Below, one piece after another: positions 1-8,224 of a stretch of 64,000 bases of DNA. Source of the stretch: Actinobacteria bacterium Ga0077560 (GTDB lineage Bacteria; Actinomycetota; Thermoleophilia; Miltoncostaeales; Miltoncostaeaceae). The DNA is taken from the NCBI GenBank assembly GCA_001464275.1, contig LNFL01000179.1, positions 1 through 64,000 on the forward strand, written 5' to 3'. The notes beneath the pieces are model-generated. The model saw only the letters and a list, made by a program, of their open reading frames with translations. It searched no databases and was not told the origin of the DNA. How positions within the stretch are numbered: the stretch's first letter is position 1; the number at the start of each line of letters is the position of its first letter. The translations under genes and the position numbers were made by a program.

Positions 1-148
1 CCACCCAGGAGGCCCCGGAGGCGTCGACCCCCGACACCTTGACCGGCGCGCCCGGGACGGCGAACCGGAACCAGCCCAGGAACGGCCCGGCGGCCGTGAC
101 GGCGCCGGCGGCCACCCCCAGGAGCGCGACGGGGCGGGGCGCGCTCAC
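1..148 (-). CDS. N-terminal part of an unidentified small membrane or exported protein (runs off window)
   Basis: Reading leftwards from a GTG whose bases overlap the TGA stop of the DUF2079 gene, the frame stays open to the window edge for 49 codons. The visible part begins MSAPRPVALLGVAAGAV and continues with a second hydrophobic stretch (GPFLGWF), then a polar, glycine-rich segment. It resembles an N-terminal membrane anchor or signal region followed by an extracytoplasmic domain. The GTGA overlap matches the other junctions of this minus-strand operon, which supports the start. The family cannot be named from the fragment. Confidence 0.5.
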   Translation of the reverse strand, partial: MSAPRPVALLGVAAGAVTAAGPFLGWFRFAVPGAPVKVSGVDASGASWV

Positions 149-1659
149 GCGACCGGCCCCACCCGCCGGAACACCAGCACGCCGTCCCGCTCGAACACCA
201 ACTGGAAGCGGGTGTCGAGCCGCATCCCCAGCACCAGCCTCCGGTGCTCCGGCAGGGACAGGCGGTCCGCCAGGAACGGCCGCTTCTCGTCCACCAGGAC
301 CCAGGTGGCGTCGTTCACCACGGGCCAGGTGTAGATGACCCGCCGCGCCGAGAGCCGGCTGCCCATGAGGTTGGAGGCGGAGACCACCACGTCCGGGTCG
401 TCGGGCACCAGCGCCACGGCCTGGGCCTGCACTCGTGCGTGCCAGGTGATCGTGTACTCCTGGGCCCGGTCCGCCGATCCGCCGGGGACGTGCTGCCAGA
501 ACGGCAGCGGCCCCTGCCGGTACCCGCCCATCACGACCACCGCCACCAGCAGCGCCGCCAGGATCCCGGGGGCGTCGGTGAGCGCCCGCAGCCACCCCGG
601 CACCCGCATGGCGCGCAGCCGCGCCAGGCCGAGGATCGACGCGGCGATCAGGAACGGGCTGATCGTGGCGGTGTACTGGTACTGCACCGAGTACTGCGGC
701 CAGTACTGGGCCAGCAGGTTGAGCGCCAGGTCGGGCAGCGCGCCCAGGGCCAGCAGGGGCGCCAGGAACGGCAGGAACAGCAGGGGCAGCAGCAGCGCGA
801 GCAGGTACTCGAAGCGGCCCAGGCTGATCACCACCTCCAGCGCGTCCCAGGGCCGGGTGAGCAGGGTCTTCACCACGTCGCCCTGGCTCTCGCCCAGCTC
901 GGCGTACCGGTTGATGAACGGGCTGCCCCCGGTGGGCGAGTAGTGGGGGATCACGACGGCGACGCAGAAGGCCGTCCAGGCGACCCCGCCCCCGGCGAGC
1001 GCCGCGGCGGTCCACCGGCGGCGGTGGCGCACGAGCGCCCACACCCCGAGCATCGCCAGCGACAGGCCCACCTGCTCCTTGGTGAGCGCCGCCAGCGTGG
1101 CGCACACCGCGAGCCACACCGGCCGGTGCTCCTCCACCGCCCAGACGCAGAACAGCAGCAGCGGGGTGGCCAGCGCGACCGGGTGGAACTCGGTGACCAC
1201 CAGCCACTGCACCGGCGGGTACAGCAGGTAGATCGCCGCGAAGGCGACGGCCAGGCGGTCGTCCCAGAGCCAGCGGCGGGCCAGCCAGAACACCGGCAGG
1301 GCGCCGGTGGCCACCAGCAGCACCTGGGCCACCAGCAGCATCTCGGGCGCGGGCCAGAGCCGCCACAGCGGCGCGAACAGCACCAGGATGGGGTCCACGT
1401 GGGCGCCCAGCCGCAGGAACTGGACGCCGGCCGTGTTGGTGACCTGCAGGGGGTCGCCGTGGGCGGTGGCCCACACCGCCTGCACCATGTTCCCCAGGTC
1501 GAAGCGGCCGGTCCAGAAGGCCTCGTGGCGTCGCAGCGCGAGCCACGTGAACGCCACGCTGAAGGCGGCCATGAGGCCGCACACCGCCAGGAACGCCCGG
1601 TCGCGCGCCGGTGCGGGGGGCCGTTCCGGGGGCACGGGCGGCGCGAGCGAGCCGGTCAC
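145..1659 (-). CDS. DUF2079 family polytopic membrane protein
   Basis: The 504-residue protein has a short proline-rich cytoplasmic N-terminus and then about ten hydrophobic segments. Early conserved features are the FDLGNMVQAVWATAHG region and an aspartate-containing loop after it (HVDPILVLFAPLW). This pattern fits DUF2079, actinobacterial membrane proteins distantly related to GT39/GT-C glycosyltransferases. The substrate is unknown; a lipid-linked sugar donor is inferred from the family and from the neighbouring methyltransferase and LPG-synthase-like genes. The GTG start overlaps the upstream stop (GTGA), so translation is probably coupled. Confidence 0.8.
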   Translation of the reverse strand: MTGSLAPPVPPERPPAPARDRAFLAVCGLMAAFSVAFTWLALRRHEAFWTGRFDLGNMVQAVWATAHGDPLQVTNTAGVQFLRLGAHVDPILVLFAPLWRLWPAPEMLLVAQVLLVATGALPVFWLARRWLWDDRLAVAFAAIYLLYPPVQWLVVTEFHPVALATPLLLFCVWAVEEHRPVWLAVCATLAALTKEQVGLSLAMLGVWALVRHRRRWTAAALAGGGVAWTAFCVAVVIPHYSPTGGSPFINRYAELGESQGDVVKTLLTRPWDALEVVISLGRFEYLLALLLPLLFLPFLAPLLALGALPDLALNLLAQYWPQYSVQYQYTATISPFLIAASILGLARLRAMRVPGWLRALTDAPGILAALLVAVVVMGGYRQGPLPFWQHVPGGSADRAQEYTITWHARVQAQAVALVPDDPDVVVSASNLMGSRLSARRVIYTWPVVNDATWVLVDEKRPFLADRLSLPEHRRLVLGMRLDTRFQLVFERDGVLVFRRVGPVA

Positions 1660-2566
1660 GCGCGCCTCGCGGCCAGCAGGGTCGCGCCCACCACCGCCAC
1701 CTCGACCACCGTGAGCGCCAGCCGGGAGCCCACCGACAGGGTCACCGCGACCCCGCCGGGCACCTGCTGGGCGAGGGCCAGCGCGAACGCCCCGTCACGG
1801 ATGCCGAGGCCCGAGGGCACCACCACGGCGAGCATCGACACCGCGAACGCGAACAGGAAGGCGCCGCCCACGAACGGCACGCCGCCCACCTCCGGACCGC
1901 CCAGGCCGCGCACGAACAACCAGATGCCCACGGCCAGCACCAGGCCGCCAGCGCCAGCACCCGGCCGGCCGGGATGAGGCGCGCCAGCGGCTCCCGTCGC
2001 ACCTTCGCGAGCGCCCACGCGCTCGCGGGGCCCATCACCCGGGGATGCAGCAACGCCAGGCCCAGCGGCAGCGCCACCACCAGCCACTGCGCCCAGGCCG
2101 GTCCCACGTCGCCGTACACCAGCACCCATGCGGCCGCCGCGGCGGCGGCCGTGCCCACCCCGAGCGCCTGCTCGTAGACGATCGCCGTGAGGGTGATGCG
2201 CCGGGCGACGCCCTGGTCGCGGGCGAGCTCCATGCGCCCGGCGACCATCACCACCGAGCCGGGCACGTAGCGGCCCAGCAGGGACACCGCCCAGATGGCC
2301 ATCATGCGCCGCCGGGGCGGGCGGCGGTCGGCGAGCGCCTCCACCACGCCCAGGTATCCGGCGCCGCTGGCCAGGTAGAAGGCACCCAGCACCACCGCCG
2401 AGCCGGCCAGCAGCGCCCAGTCGGGGTCCCAGTCGCGCGCGCGGACCTGCGACCAGCCGTCCACCAGCACGTAGGCCAGGAACGCGACGGCCAGGCCACC
2501 CGCCCCCAGGCCCAGCAGGCGCCGCAACCGCCGGGGCGGCCGCGCCCCGCCGCCACCGTCGGTCAC
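1656..2566 (-). pseudogene. Lysylphosphatidylglycerol-synthase-like (LPG_synthase_TM) membrane protein, frameshifted
   Basis: The N-terminal frame (ATG at 2566, MTDGGGG...) encodes several transmembrane helices typical of LPG_synthase_TM/UPF0104 flippase-like proteins, including the conserved region SLLGRYVPGSVVMVAGRM. Near 1945-1950 the homologous reading jumps frame: after GRVLALA the protein continues in another frame as GGLVLAVGIWLFVRGLGG and on to the C-terminal helices with VVPSGLGIRDGAFALALAQ, ending at 1656. The span is 911 nt, so 1 nt (modulo 3) is missing. The site lies between repeated GTGCTGGC motifs. ATGA and GTGA overlaps with both neighbours imply an originally intact operon member. 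It may be a sequencing artefact rather than true decay. Confidence 0.7.
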
Positions 2567-3311
2567 GGGCGCCGCGCGGTGGCGATGAGGCCGAACCAGC
2601 CGGGGACGCGGCCGGTGAACGGCGTGTCGAGCTCCAGCAGGCCGCGCAGCACCCGGGCGGCGAGCCCGGTGGCGCCGCCCTGCGCCCCGCCGCCGAGTCC
2701 CTCCGCGCCCCGTGCCAGCCGGCGCCCCAGCATGGGCCGGTACACGTGCCGGTGGTACAGCCCGGTGAACGGGAAGCCCCAGCCGCGCACGTCGAGGTCC
2801 ACGAAGCCCGCGTCGCCCAGCAGGGGCGGTGGTGCCCCGCCCAGCGGTCGGTCCAGTCCATGCGGTGCGGGCCCGCCGGGACGGTCACCAGCAGGAGCCC
2901 GCCGGGCCGGGCCGCGCGGTGCAGCTCGCGGGCCGCGGCCGCGTCGTCCTCCAGGTGCTCCAGGACCTCGGCGCAGGTCACCAGGTCGAACGCGGCATCC
3001 GGGACCGGCAAGGCCGACATGTCCCCGCGCAGCGCCCGGTGGGGTCCCCCGGGGGCGGCGGCCAGCCGCTCGCCCAGCCGGGCGGCGAACGCCTCGCTGC
3101 CGTCCACGGCCGTCACCCGGAAGCCGGCGCCGGCGAGCTTGAGCGCAAGGCTCCCCGCGCCCGCGCCGGCGTCCAGCGCCTGCCCGCCGGGCACGGCGAG
3201 GCGCCGCACCCGTCGCATGATCAGCGACTCGCGGTAGTCGTGCCTGGGCCCGTACAGCTCGGGGGCGTCACCCCAGTTGTGGGCCTCGATATGCGCCGGC
3301 GCGCGAGACAC
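2563..3311 (-). pseudogene. Class I SAM-dependent methyltransferase, frameshifted
   Basis: A GTG start at 3311 opens a Rossmann methyltransferase: motif I is ALDAGAGAGSLALKLA, the acidic loop is VTAVDGSE and motif IV is FDLVTCAEVLEHLEDD. The fold continues to RMDWTDRWAGHHRP, then the frame is lost around 2815-2836. The C-terminal part (LGDAGFVDLDVRGWGFPFTG, then YRPMLGRRLARG) is encoded in another frame and ends at 2563, overlapping the next gene as ATGA. The span is 749 nt, so 1 nt modulo 3 is missing. Relatives usually have about ten residues between GHHR and LLxDAGF, so the loss may be nearer 28 nt. Likely a sugar or lipid methyltransferase of the operon. Confidence 0.7.
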
Positions 3312-3367
3312 CCCTGCACCATAGACGCCCGCCCCGCGGACCGGCGCGCCCCTCGTCGCCCACCCGG

Positions 3368-3373
3368 TACCCT
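3368..3373 (+). promoter_or_regulatory. -10 element TACCCT, leaderless-type
   Basis: TACCCT ends at 3373, exactly seven positions before the GTG at 3380, so a transcript starting at the usual distance would begin on the start codon itself. No clear -35 is visible. It lies in the divergent gap between the methyltransferase and the ATP-grasp gene. Confidence 0.5.
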
Positions 3374-3379
3374 GGCGGG

Positions 3380-4273
3380 GTGGACGTCGCGCTTGTCACC
3401 TGCGACGCGGCACGGGACTTCGACGAGGACCTGCCGCTCCTTGCCCGGGCCCTGGAGGAGCGGGGCGCGACCGCGGCGCTGCCCTCATGGGACGACCCGG
3501 CGGTCGACTGGGCCGGCTTCGCCGCGGTGGTCCTGCGCTCGCCGTGGAACTACATGGACCGGCACGAGGCGTTCCTGGCCTGGACCCGCGCGGTCGCGGC
3601 GCGCACGCTGCTGCTGAACCCGCCGGAGCTGGTGGCCTGGGCGCTCGACAAGCGGTACCTGGCGCACCTGGCGTCCCGGGGCGTGCCGACCGTGCCGACC
3701 GCGTTCGCCGCGCCGGGGGAGTCCGTGGAGATCCCGGCCGGGGACGTGGTGGTGAAGCCCAGCATCGGCGCGGGATCGATGGACGCCCTGCGGTTCGACG
3801 ACCCGGAGGCCGCCCGCGCCCATGTGGCGCACCTGCACGCCACCGGGCGCACGGCCATGGTGCAGCCGTACCTGGCGGGCGTGGACGCGCACGGCGAGAC
3901 CGGCCTGGTGCACATCGAGGGCCGCCTCACCCACGGCTTCCGCAAGGGCCCCATGCTCGCCGGGGAGCGCGAGGTGGTGGGCGGGCTGTACCTCGAGGAG
4001 GACATCACCGCCCGGGAGCCCACCGGCGCCGAGCGCGAGCTCGCGCGCGCCGCGCTGGACGCGGTGCCCGGGCCGCCCCCGCTCTACGCCCGGGTGGACG
4101 TGGTGCCGGGCCCCGGCGGGGATCCCGTGGTGCTGGAGCTGGAGCTGGTGGAGCCCTCGCTGTTCGTGGGCCTGTCCCCGGGCGCCGCCGGGATCTTCGC
4201 CGGCGCGGTGATCGACCGGATCGCCTCGGCGAGCCGGCCCGCGACCACCGGCGGCGCACCGAGCTCCAGGTAG
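3380..4273 (+). CDS. ATP-grasp domain protein (RimK/glutathione-synthase-like)
   Basis: The 297-residue protein resembles the stand-alone ATP-grasp proteins found in many actinobacteria. It has an N-terminal pre-ATP-grasp part (VALVTCDAARDFDEDLPLL, then VVLRSPWNYMDR), an ATP-binding lysine strand (VVVKPSIGAGS), a glutamate/lysine lid (MVQPYLAGVDAHGETGLV) and the metal-binding segment YARVDVV followed by LELELVEPSLF. The family ligates a carboxylate to an amine or thiol with ATP; the substrates are unknown. It is the only plus-strand gene among minus-strand neighbours, has its own promoter, and its last 190 bp overlap the 3' end of the convergent glycosyltransferase gene. Confidence 0.8.
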   Translation: MDVALVTCDAARDFDEDLPLLARALEERGATAALPSWDDPAVDWAGFAAVVLRSPWNYMDRHEAFLAWTRAVAARTLLLNPPELVAWALDKRYLAHLASRGVPTVPTAFAAPGESVEIPAGDVVVKPSIGAGSMDALRFDDPEAARAHVAHLHATGRTAMVQPYLAGVDAHGETGLVHIEGRLTHGFRKGPMLAGEREVVGGLYLEEDITAREPTGAERELARAALDAVPGPPPLYARVDVVPGPGGDPVVLELELVEPSLFVGLSPGAAGIFAGAVIDRIASASRPATTGGAPSSR

Positions 4274-5307
4274 CGCGCCCGCGCGGCCGCCCCCAGGCGG
4301 CGCCGCAGGCCCGCGTCGGCGGCCAGGCGGGCCAGCGCGGTCCCCAGCGCCACCGGGTCCCCGGCCGGCACCAGCAGCGCGTCCACCCCGTGGGTGAGGA
4401 CCTCCCGCACGCCCGGGGTGTCCGCGGTCACGACCGGCCGGCCCACGGCCATCGCCTGCCACACCTTGTTGGGCACCACCCGGGCGGCCTTGTCGCTGCC
4501 CCCGAACACGCCCAGGCAGATGTGGGAGGCCGCCAGCTCCGCCCCCAGGTCCGCGTAGGGCACCCAGCGCACGTGCTCCAGGCCGGCCGGGCGGTCGCGC
4601 GCCAGCTCCGCCTCCAGCCAGCCGCCGAGCTGGCCGTCGCCGATGATCCGCACCGGCGGGACGCCCGGCATGCGGGCCGCGGCCAGCACCACGCCCAGGC
4701 CGTGCAACGGGGCCAGCTTGCCCACGAACAGCGCCACCGGCGGGCCGGGCGGCTCGGCGGCCGGCGGGAAGACCTCCGGCTCGGCGCCCACCGGCACCAC
4801 CACCAGCTGTCCGGGGCGGGCGCCGAGCTCCCGCGCGATCCAGGCCGCGTTGCAGGCGGTGTCGGCGATCAGCAGGTCCGAGGCCCGCACCAGCGACCGG
4901 TCCAGGGCGGTCAGCGCCCGGGCGGCGGCGCCGCCGGCCCGCCCGCGGTCACCCGCGAGCGTGTCACCGAAGGCGATCATCATGTCCGACACCAGCGGGA
5001 CGCCCCGGCGGCGGGCCACCAGGCGCGCGGGGAGGGCGTCGGGCTGGGCGGGATAGCCGGCCACCACCGCGTCCACCGGGCCGATCGCCCGCTCCTCGAG
5101 CAGCATGCCCGCCCACCCCGCGGCGAACCGGGCCCCCGAGCCCGCCAGCGAGGGCAGCTTCAGGAACGACCCGGCCTTGTGCGTGGTGCGCTCCCACACC
5201 GGGCGGTGGCACTGCACCACCTCGTGCCCCAGCTCCCGCAGCCCCGCGCGCAGCACCCGGCCGCGCGGGTAGTCGCGCTCGTAGCAGCCGATCCAGAGCA
5301 AGCGCAC
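4084..5307 (-). CDS. Glycosyltransferase, GT4 family
   Basis: The 407-residue GT-B protein opens with MRLLWIGCYERDYPRGRVLR, typical of GT4 enzymes. Its C-terminal donor domain has FVGKLAPLHGLGVVLAAA, DGQLGGWLEAEL and the nucleotide-sugar site region VPNKVWQAMAVGRPVVTADT. It probably transfers a sugar from a nucleotide donor to a surface glycan or lipid-linked acceptor. The conserved fold ends near 4180; the last 30 or so residues are serine/proline-rich, lie antisense to the ATP-grasp gene, and are probably non-conserved tail. It sits 8 bp after the GT2 gene and is likely co-transcribed with it. Confidence 0.8.
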   Translation of the reverse strand: MRLLWIGCYERDYPRGRVLRAGLRELGHEVVQCHRPVWERTTHKAGSFLKLPSLAGSGARFAAGWAGMLLEERAIGPVDAVVAGYPAQPDALPARLVARRRGVPLVSDMMIAFGDTLAGDRGRAGGAAARALTALDRSLVRASDLLIADTACNAAWIARELGARPGQLVVVPVGAEPEVFPPAAEPPGPPVALFVGKLAPLHGLGVVLAAARMPGVPPVRIIGDGQLGGWLEAELARDRPAGLEHVRWVPYADLGAELAASHICLGVFGGSDKAARVVPNKVWQAMAVGRPVVTADTPGVREVLTHGVDALLVPAGDPVALGTALARLAADAGLRRRLGAAARARYLELGAPPVVAGRLAEAIRSITAPAKIPAAPGDRPTNSEGSTSSSSSTTGSPPGPGTTSTRA

Positions 5308-5315
5308 CGGCGCCC

Positions 5316-6275
5316 CTAGCGGACGACGTCGCGCACGCGGGACGCGGAGTCATCCTCGCGCGAGCGCGCATGCTGTCGCTGGATCATCTCGGAGAGCAGG
5401 CCGAACGTGAGGAACTGGATCCCCACCAGGATGAGCAGCACGCCCAGCAGCAGCAGCGGCCGCTGCCCGATGCCCTCACCCAGGAACCGCAGCACCGACA
5501 GGTAGGCCGAGATGAGCAGGCCCACCGTGAGCATCACCAGGCCCAGCCCGCCGAAGAGGTGCATCGGGCGGTGCCGGTACCGGCCCAGGAAGGTGATGGT
5601 GAGCAGGTCCAGGAAGCCGCGGACGTACCGCTCCAGCCCGTACTTGCTCTTCCCGTGCCTGCGCGCCCGGTGGTTGACCGCCAGCTCGCCCACGCGGAAG
5701 CCCTCGTTGGCGGCGAGCACCGGGATGTAGCGGTACTGGTCGCCGGCGAGCGCCAGCGATCGCACCACCTCTGCCCGGTACGCCTTGAACCCGCAGTTGA
5801 GGTCATGGAGCGGGACGCCGCTGACCTTGCGGGTCACCGCGTTGAAGACCTTGGAGGGAAGCCGCTTGCCGATCGGGTCCTGGCGGTCGGCCTTCCAGCC
5901 GCTCACCAGGTCGAGCCCGGTCGCCAGCTCGGCCAGCATGCGCGGGATCTCGGCCGGGTCGTCCTGCAGGTCCCCGTCCATGGTCACCACGATCTCCCCG
6001 CTGGCCACCCCGAACCCGGCCATGAGCGCCTCGGCCTTGCCGAAGTTCCGGCGCAGCCGCACGAGCACGACCTCGGGCTCGCGCGCCGCCAGCTCGGCGA
6101 GCTTCTCGCCGCTGCCGTCCCGCGAGCCGTCGTCCACGAACACCACCTCCACCGCCACGCCCAGCCCGCGCAGGACCGGCAGCAGCTCGCCCGCGAGCGG
6201 CTCGATGGAGTCGACCTCGTCGTACACCGGGATGACCACCGACACCGCGATCGCCGCGGCCTCCGGGCCGGTCAT
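5316..6275 (-). CDS. GT2 polyprenyl-phosphate glycosyltransferase (DPM1/ArnC-like) with C-terminal membrane helices
   Basis: The 319-residue protein begins with the GT-A core VSVVIPVYDEVDSIEPL, the DDG motif FVDDGSRDGS, the metal-binding TMDGDLQDDP and the acceptor region HDLNCGFKAYR. It ends with two transmembrane helices (FGGLGLVMLTVGLLISAYL and LLLLGVLLILVGIQFLTFG), as in enzymes that load a sugar onto undecaprenyl or other polyprenyl phosphates. Such donors feed GT-C glycosyltransferases in the outer membrane leaflet. The ATG at 6275 overlaps the upstream stop (ATGA) and was preferred over the much longer upstream open frame, which is antisense noise. Confidence 0.87.
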   Translation of the reverse strand: MTGPEAAAIAVSVVIPVYDEVDSIEPLAGELLPVLRGLGVAVEVVFVDDGSRDGSGEKLAELAAREPEVVLVRLRRNFGKAEALMAGFGVASGEIVVTMDGDLQDDPAEIPRMLAELATGLDLVSGWKADRQDPIGKRLPSKVFNAVTRKVSGVPLHDLNCGFKAYRAEVVRSLALAGDQYRYIPVLAANEGFRVGELAVNHRARRHGKSKYGLERYVRGFLDLLTITFLGRYRHRPMHLFGGLGLVMLTVGLLISAYLSVLRFLGEGIGQRPLLLLGVLLILVGIQFLTFGLLSEMIQRQHARSREDDSASRVRDVVR

Positions 6276-8071
6276 CGCGCCCTCGCGCCGCGCGGCGCCC
6301 CGGGGGGACGGCGCCGCACCGGCGGACGGGCCGCGACCAGCCCCTTCTTGGCCCGCAGCACCACCAGGGCGGCCATCGACCACATGCAGGCCAGCAGCGC
6401 GATGCCGAACGCCGGGCCCACCACGCCGCGCGCCCCCTCCGCCGTGGTGGCCACCAGGTACCAGGCGCCGAACAGCGGGTCGCGGCCGAGCTGGTCGCCC
6501 ATGACCGCCGCCATGCCCGCCAGCGGCAGCACCGCGACGGCGGCGCAGGCCGCGACCTGCCAGCGGCGCGGCACGGCAGTGGCGACCAGCACGGCGTGGG
6601 CGGCGGGGAGCAGCAGCAGGAGCGCCGACGGCCGCACGGCCCAGGCCAGGGCGCAGGTGGCCGCCAGGGCGATCAGGCCGGCCGCGGCCTCGGCGGCGGG
6701 CGCGGCGCCCACGCGCTTCGCCCGTGCGCGGGTGGCGAGCCAGGTGGCGACCCCCACGACGGCGGTGATGCCCAGGGCCAGCCCGCCGCGCGCGGTGAGC
6801 GGCACGTCGGCGGGCAGCGGCGGCGCACCCGCCGCCGCGCGCGGCACCAGGCCCGCCACGCCCAGCAGGTGCAGGGTCACCACCGCAGCCGCCAGCGGAA
6901 CCGCGCGCCACAGCAGCGCCCGCAGCCCCGGGCGCAGCCGCACGCCGGCGCGGCGCAGGCGGGCCAGCGCGTCGACGGCGGCCACCAGCAGGGGCAGGGC
7001 CAGCAGCAGGATCACGATGCGCAGCACACCCGCAGACAGCTCGCGGTCGGCCAGCACCACGCCCCGGGTGGGCCCGTCGATGACCTCCACCTGGTCGAGC
7101 GTGCCCAGCAGGCCCATCGCGGCCTCGCCCACCAGGGAGATGCGCGTCTCGTCGGGCAACTCGCGGAACCGCGGGGGACCGTCGGGGCGTGCCGCGAGCG
7201 TGATGGCCGGGATCCCGTCCGCCACCGCGGGGGCGTGGTCGCCGAACGAGCTGGGCACCGCCATGCGGGCGAGCTGGGTCCACAGGCCGTCGTGCCGGGC
7301 CGGCTCCATGCCCCCGCGCTCGAGCGCGATGCGTGCGATGGACTCCAGCGCCAGCGCCTGCCGCCCGTCGCGTCCGCGGCTCCAGATGTGGATCTCGCGG
7401 CCGTCGCCGTCGGCCGCCGCGTCCAGCACCACCACCGCGCCGATCCGGAAGTCCGAGAAGCGCGAGAGGAACCACCGGATGCCGGCGTTGCCCACGGTGC
7501 TGCCGTCGGTGGAGACGAACAGCAGCGGGCGCTCGTGGCTGCTGGTGGCCCACAGGCGGGCCATCTCCACCAGGAGGGCCGACGAGGTGGCGCCCGCCCG
7601 GACCTGCGGCGGCGTGTCGCGCGGGGCGACCACCACGATGCCGTCCCGGTCACCCGTGCCCGTGGTGCCCGGCACCACCAGGTAGACGTTGGTGAGCTCC
7701 ACCAGCGAGCGGCCCTGGCGCGCCACGAACTCCTGGCGCCGCACCCGCGGCTCGCCGCCCGGCGTGGTCGCCTGGGCGCCGGGGATCCCGGCGAGCTGCT
7801 CCTCCATCCAGGTGGCGGAGTCGATGTCGTCCTGCGATCCGGGGACCCGCAGCGGCGCCACGCCCTCCAGGCGGCCCGCGGAGTCGCGCACCACGGCGCC
7901 GTCCACGGCGAAGGGCACGTCGGGCTCCGGGGGAGCCTGGCGCGTCTGGAGCGTCAGCAGGGCCACGATGATCGCGACGCCCGCGACGAGCCATGCGGTG
8001 CGGTAGAGCCTGGCGTTCAGCACGTGATGGGCGGGGTCGCTTGGACGGGTGGCCCGCGGGGTGGAAGTCAC
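6272..8071 (-). CDS. M28-like (GAA1-like) membrane protein, apparently catalytically inactive
   Basis: With the GTG at 8071 the product is 599 residues: one N-terminal helix (AWLVAGVAIIVALLTL), an extracytoplasmic M28-aminopeptidase-like domain of about 330 residues, and seven or eight C-terminal helices. This layout recalls GAA1-type proteins. The usual M28 zinc ligands look replaced: the HxD region reads VVVAPRDTPPQVRAG, the GANDNASG region reads GATSSALLVEMARL, and the EE region reads FVSTDGSTVGNAGIRWFL. The start is supported by a TACCCT -10 at 8095-8100 and a weak CAGG upstream; other GTGs at 8128 and 8023 are possible. ATGA overlap with the GT2 gene suggests a shared role in polyprenyl-linked glycosylation. 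Confidence 0.7.
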   Translation of the reverse strand: MTSTPRATRPSDPAHHVLNARLYRTAWLVAGVAIIVALLTLQTRQAPPEPDVPFAVDGAVVRDSAGRLEGVAPLRVPGSQDDIDSATWMEEQLAGIPGAQATTPGGEPRVRRQEFVARQGRSLVELTNVYLVVPGTTGTGDRDGIVVVAPRDTPPQVRAGATSSALLVEMARLWATSSHERPLLFVSTDGSTVGNAGIRWFLSRFSDFRIGAVVVLDAAADGDGREIHIWSRGRDGRQALALESIARIALERGGMEPARHDGLWTQLARMAVPSSFGDHAPAVADGIPAITLAARPDGPPRFRELPDETRISLVGEAAMGLLGTLDQVEVIDGPTRGVVLADRELSAGVLRIVILLLALPLLVAAVDALARLRRAGVRLRPGLRALLWRAVPLAAAVVTLHLLGVAGLVPRAAAGAPPLPADVPLTARGGLALGITAVVGVATWLATRARAKRVGAAPAAEAAAGLIALAATCALAWAVRPSALLLLLPAAHAVLVATAVPRRWQVAACAAVAVLPLAGMAAVMGDQLGRDPLFGAWYLVATTAEGARGVVGPAFGIALLACMWSMAALVVLRAKKGLVAARPPVRRRPPGAPRGARAR

Positions 8072-8094
8072 CGCACCTGGCGCGGCTCGGGCGA

Positions 8095-8100
8095 AGGGTA
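8095..8100 (-). promoter_or_regulatory. -10 element TACCCT for the M28-like gene operon
   Basis: On the minus strand TACCCT would place transcription start near 8088, about 17 nt before the GTG at 8071. It lies back to back with the treT promoter. Confidence 0.4.
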
Positions 8101-8134
8101 ATGCCCCGGGGGCGATCCGTCGCCCCACCGGCGG

Positions 8135-8162
8135 TTGTGGCGACCCGTATCGGGACTAAACT
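8135..8162 (+). promoter_or_regulatory. sigma-70-type promoter for treT
   Basis: TTGTGG (8135-8140) and TAAACT (8157-8162) are separated by 16 bp, predicting a start near 8169 and a 56-nt leader before the GTG at 8225. It is one of only two places in the window where a plausible -35 accompanies the -10. Confidence 0.55.
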
Positions 8163-8224
8163 CGGCGCGTCCGTGCCCGGACGGCACCGGCCCCGCAGGT
8201 CTCCCGCAGCTCGCAGAGGTCCCC

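Noticed and set aside
244-1977. Long plus-strand open frame opposite the DUF2079 gene
   Set aside because: Low-complexity Q/H/G/R-rich translation without motifs. The minus strand encodes a convincing membrane protein.
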